Shown: in pieces, positions 50,339 to 55,694 of the stretch
How positions within the stretch are numbered: position 1 is the first letter of the stretch
Layout of the letters: each line of letters opens with the position of its first letter
Assembly (NCBI RefSeq): GCF_003270085.1
Contig: NZ_QFDQ01000193.1
Span: 1-55,694, forward strand
Length of the DNA: 55,694 nt
Source of the DNA: Streptomyces triticisoli
GTDB lineage: Bacteria; Actinomycetota; Actinomycetes; Streptomycetales; Streptomycetaceae
Reading direction: 5' to 3'
Notes under the pieces: generated by a model
The model's input: only the letters and a program-made list of their open reading frames with translations
Database searches by the model: none
Told to the model about the DNA's origin: nothing
Position numbers and translations under genes: made by a program

Positions 50339-50420
50339 AAGCCCCGACCTGCGGTGCGCCTCCGAACTCACGAAGCAGCAGCCCGGGGCCCTTGTCAGTG
50401 GCAGCCCGTACGGTGGCGCC

Positions 50421-50903
50421 ATGTCGGAGATCACGTACATCCGGGGCGACGCCACTGCGCCGTCGGCTGAGGGCGCCAAGGTGATCGCCCACGTCTGCAA
50501 CGACGCGGGCGGCTGGGGGAGGGGTTTTGTCGTGGCCCTTTCCCGGCGCTGGCCCGAGCCGGAGGCCGCCTACCGCGCCTGGTACCGCGACCGCGCGGAG
50601 AACGACTTCGGCCTGGGCGCCGTCCAACTCGTCCAGGTCGAACCGTCCCTGTGGGTGGCCAACATGATCGGTCAGCACGGGATAAGGCGGGTCACCAGTA
50701 GGGCTGTCCCCGTGCGGTACGAGGCGATCGACACGGCCCTGGACCGGCTCGCCGGCCGGGTGGTCGAGCTCGGCGCGTCCGTGCACATGCCCCGCATAGG
50801 CTGCGGCCTGGCCGGAGGCAGCTGGGGCCGGATCGAGCCGCTGATAGAACAGCGGCTGGTGGGACGGGGCATCGCGGTGACCGTTTACGACCACGGCGGG
50901 TGA
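50421..50903 (+). CDS. Macro-domain protein (ADP-ribose-binding, TARG1-like)
   Basis: 160 residues making up a single macro domain. Motifs: ITYIRGDATAP, VIAHVCNDAGGWGRGFVVALSRRWP (ribose/phosphate loop, two adjoining runs), NMIGQHGI, and MPRIGCGLAGGSWGRIEPLI. The pattern resembles the TARG1/ALC1-type macro domains that remove ADP-ribose from proteins or nucleic acids. At the place of the TARG1 catalytic Asp (GCGLD) this protein has Ala, a substitution common in bacterial relatives. The start is ATG 50421; TACGGT lies at 50409-50414, only six bases before it, so the transcript may be leaderless. It lies 82 bases from the TnpB stop. Confidence 0.82.
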   Translation: MSEITYIRGDATAPSAEGAKVIAHVCNDAGGWGRGFVVALSRRWPEPEAAYRAWYRDRAENDFGLGAVQLVQVEPSLWVANMIGQHGIRRVTSRAVPVRYEAIDTALDRLAGRVVELGASVHMPRIGCGLAGGSWGRIEPLIEQRLVGRGIAVTVYDHGG

Positions 50904-51148
50904 AGCCGGGCGGCCCAAGGGCAGGGGGCTGCCCCGGCCGCCGCTCGCCTGCTGTGCACGTCGTTCGTGGCCTGAATCTTCTTCCACGACCTCGGCTGTG
51001 CGGGAGCCGCTGACGTCTTCGCCAGGGACACTGCCCGCGCCGCCGGACCGGCACCGCATTCCGCTGGACGGCAAGGGCGGTGCGGGGGCCCTATCTGTTT
51101 CGTCAACCGGTCGGGGCTGGTGAGCTCGGGTTTCGTGGCACGTACGGC

Positions 51149-51180
51149 AAAGGGGTCGTCAGCAAGCCGACGGTCCCTTT
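51149..51180 (-). terminator. Hairpin terminator of the small membrane protein gene
   Basis: A 12-base stem, AAAGGGGTCGTC (51149-51160) with GACGGTCCCTTT (51169-51180), including two G-T wobbles and an eight-base loop, 31 bases downstream of the gene end at 51211. The remaining part of the gap 50904-51148 holds no gene or repeat I can recognise. Confidence 0.6.
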
Positions 51181-51210
51181 GCGGGCGGTTCGACGTCGGT
51201 GGGAGAACGG

Positions 51211-51654
51211 CTACTTCATCTCGGCCACCCGCCACTTTCCGTCGATCTCGGAGAGAAGCAGCTCGGTGATGTCGAGAGGGTTGTCGCGGACACCGACGTG
51301 CCCGAAACTGTCCCCTCTCCCCCAGAATCTGGACCTGTAGGAGACCGCCAGCCGGTTGCGCTCGGCGTCGCTCAGGGGGGCGATGAGAGCCTCAACGGCC
51401 TGCGGGCAACTGTCCTCGCCCTGGCCCGCGGCGAGTTCGGACTGCGCGATCCGGGTCATACGGGAGCAAGCATCGTTTCCTTCGCCCGAGGCGAGGGCCT
51501 TGAGGAATGCCTTGCCTGCGTCCTCCAGCGCTCCGAGGCGAGCGCTGTTGTCGCGGATGACGAAGAAGAGCCCCAGCCCTACGACCGTGAGCAGTGCACC
51601 GATTGCCCAGAAGACCAGCGTGCGTACCCTTTCCTGCCCGTCCGTGTCGGTCAA
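51211..51654 (-). CDS. Small single-pass membrane protein of unknown function
   Basis: 147 residues: a short charged N-terminus (LTDTDGQERVR), one membrane helix (TLVFWAIGALLTVVGLGLFFV, residues about 12-32) and an extracytoplasmic domain of about 110 residues (AFLKALASGEGNDACSRMT, SELAAGQGEDSCPQAVEALI) with one pair of cysteines that may form a disulfide. The shape is that of NTF2-like/DUF4878 sensor or lipoprotein-type domains, but I cannot name the family. The start is TTG 51654 behind GGGGGAAGGCGCA. A longer in-frame start at 51816 would put the helix far inside and is less likely. A long hairpin sits upstream. Confidence 0.65.
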   Translation of the reverse strand: MTDTDGQERVRTLVFWAIGALLTVVGLGLFFVIRDNSARLGALEDAGKAFLKALASGEGNDACSRMTRIAQSELAAGQGEDSCPQAVEALIAPLSDAERNRLAVSYRSRFWGRGDSFGHVGVRDNPLDITELLLSEIDGKWRVAEMK

Positions 51655-51685
51655 TGCGCCTTCCCCCCGGATATCGAACGTGCGC

Positions 51686-51724
51686 GTTGCCGGAATCTGA
51701 CGGTCCGCCCTGGATTCCGGCAAC
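51686..51724 (-). other. Long hairpin upstream of the small membrane protein gene
   Basis: GTTGCCGGAATC (51686-51697) pairs perfectly with GATTCCGGCAAC (51713-51724) around a 15-base loop, 32-70 bases upstream of the TTG start. It could lie in the 5' leader or end an upstream transcript. A second palindrome, GAGACT-ACGGGAGC-AGTCTC, is at 51818-51837. The rest of the gap 51655-51958 shows no gene. Confidence 0.55.
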
Positions 51725-51958
51725 CCTGGCTTTCGGTTTGCACTGCTGGACGTTCCATGTGGTTCCGCCGGCGGTCCGTCTCTCCGCTGCGCATGCAGGA
51801 AAACCTGTGACGTCAATGAGACTACGGGAGCAGTCTCGTGCGATCACTACTCGGTTCCGGCAGCGTTGCGGCGCTTCAGCCGCCGGTCGTGCGAGTTGAG
51901 CGAGTTGTGGGCCCCTGCCTTCTCTCCTCAAGGGGTGGAATGGTTGATTCGCTGGAGT

Positions 51959-53164
51959 TCAGGCGGTTTGGGGGACGGGTTGGGGTGCGAAGAAGGTGCC
52001 GTCGCGGAGCATGGCGAACAGCACGTCCACCCGACGGCGGGCCAGACACATCAGGGCCTGCTTGTGGCGTTTGCCCTCGGCCTTCTTCCGTTCGTAGTAG
52101 GCCCGGGAGGCGGGGTCGGCCAGGGCGGCGAACGCGGACAGGAAGAAGGCACGTTTGAGGTGCTTGTTGCCTCTGCGGGACGGGCTCTCGCCGCGGATTG
52201 AGGACCCGGATCTGCGGGTCACGGGGGCGAGCCCGGCGTAGGCGGCGAGGTGTCCGGCGGTGGGGAAGGCGGATCCGTCGCCGACGTCGATGAGGATCCT
52301 GGCTCCGGTCCTGACGCCGATCCCCGGCATCGACGTCAGGAGCTTGGAAAGAGGGTGGGCCTCCAGCAGTTCCTCGATGCTGGAGGCGAGTTGTTTGCGC
52401 TGGTCCAGCAGCGAGGACAGGTTCGCGGCGAGTTTGGGCACGATCACGGCGGCGGCGTCGGTGCCGGGCACCACTACGGTCTGTTCGTCCAGGGCGGTGA
52501 AGATGTCCGCGACCAGGCGCTCGGCCATGCGCAGGGCCTTCGGGCGGAGCACGGTGACCAGCCGGCGGCGGCCGGCCTTGCGGATCTGGGCCGGGGAGCC
52601 GAAGCGTTCCAGCAGCCCGAGCACGGCCGGGTGCTGGATGCGCGGGCCCAGGGCGCGTTCCAACGAGGGATGGACCTGCGTGAGCAGGCCCCGCAGCCGG
52701 TTGACGACCCGGGTGACCTCGCCCGCGAGGTCGTCGTCAAAGCCCACGCTCATGTGCAGCTCGGCGACCGTCTCGTCGGCGAGTTCGAGGCTGCGCAGGG
52801 TGTGGGGCATGGTCCGGGCGGCATCCGCGATGACCGCCGCGTCGCGGGCGTCGGTCTTGCCCTCGCCGGGGTAGAGGTCGGCGATCCGCCGCATCGTGAG
52901 TCCCGGCAGATAGGCGACCTGGCAGCCCGTATCCCGGGCCACTGCCAGCGGCAGGGCGCCGATCGAGGCGGGCTGGTCCACCACGACCAGGACCCGGCCG
53001 TACTTCGCGGTCAGCTTCTGAAGCATCGCGCGGAGCTTGGGCTCGCTGTTGGGTAGCGGCTTGTCGACCACACTCTTTCCGTCGGGCCGCAGGCCACAGG
53101 CGTGGTGTTCGCCCTTGCCGACGTCCAGCCCGAGGAAGACTCCGATGTCGCTGGTGTCGATCAC
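51959..53164 (-). CDS. IS110-family transposase
   Basis: A 401-residue DEDD-type transposase/recombinase. The N-terminal RuvC-like domain (DEDD_Tnp_IS110) has Asp14 (VFLGLDVGKGEHHA), Asp63 (VVVDQPAS), and Asp105 and Asp108 (GKTDARDAAVIADAAR). The C-terminal Transposase_20 domain has LLTSMPGIGVRTGARILIDV and AAYAGLAPVTRRSGSSIRGE. These enzymes act with a bridge RNA made from the element's non-coding end. GTG 53164 lies behind AAGGAGCGAT. The frame is complete, so the element could be active. Confidence 0.92.
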   Translation of the reverse strand: MIDTSDIGVFLGLDVGKGEHHACGLRPDGKSVVDKPLPNSEPKLRAMLQKLTAKYGRVLVVVDQPASIGALPLAVARDTGCQVAYLPGLTMRRIADLYPGEGKTDARDAAVIADAARTMPHTLRSLELADETVAELHMSVGFDDDLAGEVTRVVNRLRGLLTQVHPSLERALGPRIQHPAVLGLLERFGSPAQIRKAGRRRLVTVLRPKALRMAERLVADIFTALDEQTVVVPGTDAAAVIVPKLAANLSSLLDQRKQLASSIEELLEAHPLSKLLTSMPGIGVRTGARILIDVGDGSAFPTAGHLAAYAGLAPVTRRSGSSIRGESPSRRGNKHLKRAFFLSAFAALADPASRAYYERKKAEGKRHKQALMCLARRRVDVLFAMLRDGTFFAPQPVPQTA

Positions 53165-53455
53165 ATCGCTCCTTGCAAGGTCAGACCGCCCCGGCCCCGA
53201 CGCGGCACCAGCTGCCGGCAACCACGTTACGCAGAGCCCTGCCGGAGTCTCGGGCGCTCGTGCCCCTATGAGCGGTCGACCGGTGCCTCCCGGCCCGGTG
53301 ACACCACCCCCCGGGTCATGGTCGACAGGGGGCAAAAGTCATGCCGGGCCAGAAGGCCGGGAGCCCCGAGCTCGGTGCCACGAAGAAGGTAACGGGGGGA
53401 AGCCCTTCGTGGTGGCACGCGCGTCCGGGAACGTGCTGGTCGCGGCCAGGGCGCA
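53165..53455 (-). ncRNA. Non-coding left end of the IS110 element, possible bridge RNA
   Basis: This 290-base stretch upstream of the transposase has no supported gene and several inverted repeats, including GTGCCA-CGAAG (53375-53385) against CTTCG-TGG-TGGCAC (53405-53418). In the IS110 subgroup the bridge RNA, which pairs with target and donor DNA, is encoded in the non-coding end upstream of the transposase. The exact element end is not visible, because IS110 elements lack terminal inverted repeats. Limits are estimates. Confidence 0.4.
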
Positions 53456-53495
53456 CTGAGCACGGCCCGGCCCGGCCGTTAGGATCGGCCGTCTG

Positions 53496-55136
53496 ATGAC
53501 TGCCACCCTCGTTGCCAAGAATCTCGCCGCCGGGCACGGCGACCGCGCCCTGTTCGACGGACTCGACCTCGTCGTCGCCCCCGGGGACGTGATCGGGCTG
53601 GTCGGTGCCAACGGCGCGGGTAAGTCCACGCTGCTCAGGATGCTCGCCGGGCTGGACGCGCCCGAGCAGGGCGAACTCGCCCTCTCCCCGCCGACGGCGG
53701 CCGTCGGACACCTGCCCCAGGAGCCGGAACGGAGGCCGGGCGAGACCGTACGGGAGTTCCTGGCCCGCCGCACCGGGGTGGCGGCGGCCCAGCGGACGAT
53801 GGACGAGGCCACCCAGGCGCTGGTCGAGGGCGCACCGGGCGCGGACGACGCGTACGCGACGAGCCTGGAGCGGTGGCTCGGCCTCGGCGGCGCCGACCTC
53901 GACGAACGCGCCGAGGAAGTCGCCGACTCCCTGGGGCTCGCCGTCGGCCTCGACCAGCCCATGACCTCCCTCTCCGGCGGCCAGGCGGCCCGCGCCGGCC
54001 TCGCCTCGCTGCTGCTGTCCCGCTACGACGTCTTCCTGCTCGACGAGCCGACCAACGACCTGGACCTGGACGGCCTGGAGCGACTGGAACGGTTCGTGAC
54101 CGGGCTGCGCGCCGGGACGGTCGTCGTCAGCCACGACCGCGAGTTCCTCACCCGCACCGTCACCAAGGTCCTCGAACTCGACCTCGCCCAGCGGCAGATC
54201 AACCTCTACGGCGGCGGGTACGCGGCCTACCTGGAGGAGCGTGAGGTGGCCCGCCGGCACGCCCGCGAGGACTACGAGGAGTACGCCGACAAGCGGACCG
54301 CCCTCCAGGAGCGCGCGCAGATGCAGCAGGCCTGGATGGACAAGGGAGTGAAGAACGCCCGGCGCAAGGCGGGCAGCGACAACGACAAGATCGGCCGCAA
54401 GTTCCGCAGCGAGGCCAGTGAGAAACAGGCGGCGAAGGCCCGCCAGACCCAGCGCATGATCGAGCGGCTGGAGGTCGTCGAGGAGCCCCGCAAGGAGTGG
54501 GAGCTGCGCATGGAGATCGCGGCGGCCCCGCGCTCGGGCGCGGTCGTCGCCACGCTGCGGGACGCGGAGGTACGGCGCGGGGACTTCGTGCTCGGCCCGG
54601 TGTCCCTGCAGATCGACTGGGCGGACCGGGTGGCCGTCACCGGCGCGAACGGCGCCGGCAAGTCGACGCTGCTGGCCGCCCTGCTGGGCCGGGTGGGCCT
54701 GGACGCCGGTCACGCGTCCCTGGGCTCGGGCGTCCTGGTCGGCGAGGTCGACCAGGCCCGCCGCCTGTTCCACGGCCCCGAAACCCTGATGGACGCCTTC
54801 CGTACGGCGGTCCCGGACACCGAACCCGTCGAAGTCCGCACGCTGCTCGCCAAGTTCGGCCTGAAGGCGGATCACGTCCTGCGCCCCGCCGCGACGCTCT
54901 CCCCGGGCGAGCGCACCAGGGCCGCCCTCGCCCTCCTCCAGGGCAGGGGCGTCAACCTCCTGGTCCTGGACGAGCCCACCAACCACCTCGACCTGCCGGC
55001 CATCGAGCAGCTGGAGTCGGCGCTGGACTCCTACCAGGGCACTCTGCTCCTGGTCACCCATGACCGCCGCATGCTGGACGCGGTGCACGTGACCCGCCGC
55101 CTGGAGGTCGCGGCCGGCAAGGTGACGGAACGCTAG
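53496..55136 (+). CDS. ABC-F family ATPase (second copy in window)
   Basis: 546 residues and two ABC domains without membrane segments. Walker A GANGAGKST in both halves; signatures LSGGQAARAGL and LSPGERTRAAL; Walker B LLDEPTNDLD and LVLDEPTNHLD. The linker between the domains (about 245-325) is strongly charged (KRTALQERAQMQQAWMDKGV) and would reach into the ribosome. It belongs to the general ABC-F translation-factor class; a resistance role cannot be judged. The start is ATG 53496 with no Shine-Dalgarno. TAGGAT at 53480-53485 ends ten bases before it, which suggests leaderless transcription. Sequence differs clearly from the copy at 37616. Confidence 0.9.
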   Translation: MTATLVAKNLAAGHGDRALFDGLDLVVAPGDVIGLVGANGAGKSTLLRMLAGLDAPEQGELALSPPTAAVGHLPQEPERRPGETVREFLARRTGVAAAQRTMDEATQALVEGAPGADDAYATSLERWLGLGGADLDERAEEVADSLGLAVGLDQPMTSLSGGQAARAGLASLLLSRYDVFLLDEPTNDLDLDGLERLERFVTGLRAGTVVVSHDREFLTRTVTKVLELDLAQRQINLYGGGYAAYLEEREVARRHAREDYEEYADKRTALQERAQMQQAWMDKGVKNARRKAGSDNDKIGRKFRSEASEKQAAKARQTQRMIERLEVVEEPRKEWELRMEIAAAPRSGAVVATLRDAEVRRGDFVLGPVSLQIDWADRVAVTGANGAGKSTLLAALLGRVGLDAGHASLGSGVLVGEVDQARRLFHGPETLMDAFRTAVPDTEPVEVRTLLAKFGLKADHVLRPAATLSPGERTRAALALLQGRGVNLLVLDEPTNHLDLPAIEQLESALDSYQGTLLLVTHDRRMLDAVHVTRRLEVAAGKVTER

Positions 55137-55254
55137 GCCCCGTCCGGCGGACAGGCCCCGGGCATACCGCCCGCGAGGGTCACCGGCGTGGGGCCTACAC
55201 TCGGTCACCGTTGCCCAGCGGAGCGAAACCGCAGACCGGAAGGCATGGTCACCC

Positions 55255-55470
55255 ATGTTCCAAGACGCCCCCATCTATCACCAACTCATAGCCGAGCGCG
55301 GTGACGTACCCGCAAGCGTCCGCGACGCGGCCACGGACATACACAGGAGACTCCAGGACGTGATGAGCACGGGGCTGCCGTCGGCCGCCTTCGAACCCGG
55401 CCCGCCACCCCCGGGAGCGGCCCCACGGCCCCACTCGGCGCTGCCACCCGGCCAGTACCCACCGCGCTGA
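55255..55470 (+). CDS. Small hypothetical protein
   Basis: 71 residues. The first half is probably helical (MFQDAPIYHQLIAERGDVPA, VRDAATDIHRRLQDVMS) and the rest is Pro-rich and disordered (PGPPPPGAAPRPHSALPPGQ). The start is ATG 55255, with GGAAGG about ten bases upstream. I do not recognise a family. Coding is supported by a normal-looking amino-acid composition in the first half and by the terminator that follows. Confidence 0.55.
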   Translation: MFQDAPIYHQLIAERGDVPASVRDAATDIHRRLQDVMSTGLPSAAFEPGPPPPGAAPRPHSALPPGQYPPR

Positions 55471-55518
55471 CGGCCCGCCGGTACAGGCCGGCCGCGGAAC
55501 CGGCCGTACACCTGACGA

Positions 55519-55555
55519 GCCCGGACCCGCCGGCGACAGCGCGGCGGGTCCGGGC
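55519..55555. terminator. Strong hairpin between convergent genes
   Basis: A perfect 14-base stem (55519-55532 with 55542-55555, core GGACCCGCCG/CGGCGGGTCC) and a nine-base loop, between the small hypothetical gene and the minus-strand gene ending at 55577. Probably bidirectional. Confidence 0.8.
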
Positions 55556-55576
55556 CCGTACATGTGCCCGTACGTG

Positions 55577-55694
55577 TCAGCGACGGCCGTTCTTCGGGTC
55601 GAGCAGGCCCGCGCGGCGCAGCGCGTCGGCCATCGCGCTGTTCGCGGGCGCGGGCGCCTGACGCGAGCCGCCGCCACCGCCGCCACCGCGGCCC
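55577..55694 (-). CDS. C-terminal end of an unidentified gene
   Basis: Only the last 39 codons are inside the window. They read as a glycine-rich run, then SRQAPAPANSAMADALRRAG, then LLDPKNGRR and a TGA whose complement is at 55577-55579. A Gly-rich linker before a short conserved tail is seen in several Streptomyces DNA- or RNA-binding proteins, but the family cannot be named from this fragment. Confidence 0.6.
   Translation of the reverse strand, partial: GRGGGGGGGSRQAPAPANSAMADALRRAGLLDPKNGRR

Noticed and set aside
50885..51235. A 116-codon minus-strand frame in the gap after the macro-domain gene
   Set aside because: Overlaps the ends of two better-supported genes and has no domain, start signal or biased codon pattern of its own.

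Overview
The window is high-GC (about 72%) DNA from a Streptomyces-type actinomycete. Evidence for this is the G/C-saturated third codon positions, the frequent GTG and TTG starts, and typical Streptomyces genes: a PcaV-controlled pca operon, a two-domain small laccase, an SsgA-like sporulation protein, a WhiB-like protein and an FtsW protein. From memory, the order pca operon - pcaV - laccase - LacI regulator - WhiB - ssgD resembles one region of the Streptomyces coelicolor chromosome. I could not run a comparison.

Left part (1-6.9 kb): an incomplete ftsW-like gene (minus) diverges from a TetR regulator whose reading frame is broken near its 3' end. Next come a DUF2510 membrane protein and a large STAND/LAL-type ATPase that lacks the usual C-terminal LuxR helix-turn-helix. 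Aromatic catabolism (6.9-14 kb): seven minus-strand genes, pcaI-J-F-H-G-B-L, most with overlapping start and stop codons, take protocatechuate to succinyl-CoA and acetyl-CoA. The divergent MarR repressor gene pcaV sits beside them. Secreted oxidative block (14-23.6 kb): a DUF3048 lipoprotein; a zinc alcohol dehydrogenase; a translationally coupled pair of exported proteins (ThuA plus sugar-dehydrogenase propeller, then blue-copper plus Ig-like repeats plus DUF1080); a two-domain laccase; and a LacI regulator whose probable operator overlaps the laccase stop codon. With the pca operon this looks like an island for oxidising plant polymers and consuming the aromatic products (inference).

23.6-31.2 kb: a urease-like operon (fused gamma-beta subunit, alpha subunit, YtcJ-type amidohydrolase, MFS transporter) with a divergent PucR regulator. 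No urease accessory gene is present in the window, and parts of the alpha-subunit active site differ from canonical urease. A tandem-VOC protein follows. 31.3-35 kb: a NarL-type response regulator and DesK-type kinase diverge from an ABC exporter. 35-42 kb: WhiB-like protein, acyl-ACP desaturase with a striking 15-bp operator array, dimethylargininase, an ABC-F protein, GPP34, an SsgA-like protein with direct repeats and a BldD-like box, a Rho_N-type protein and endonuclease V. 42-48.9 kb: a saccharopine-dehydrogenase-like reductase, then a beta-oxidation operon (alpha-methylacyl-CoA racemase, thiolase, FadB) facing a MerR regulator.

Right end (48.9-55.7 kb) is the most mobile part: a lone TnpB (IS200/IS605 type) with a recognisable right end and probable omega RNA, inserted directly upstream of the merR gene; a macro-domain protein; a small membrane protein; an IS110-family transposase with a long non-coding leader; a second ABC-F gene; and the 3' end of an unidentified gene. 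I saw no tRNA, rRNA or CRISPR array.
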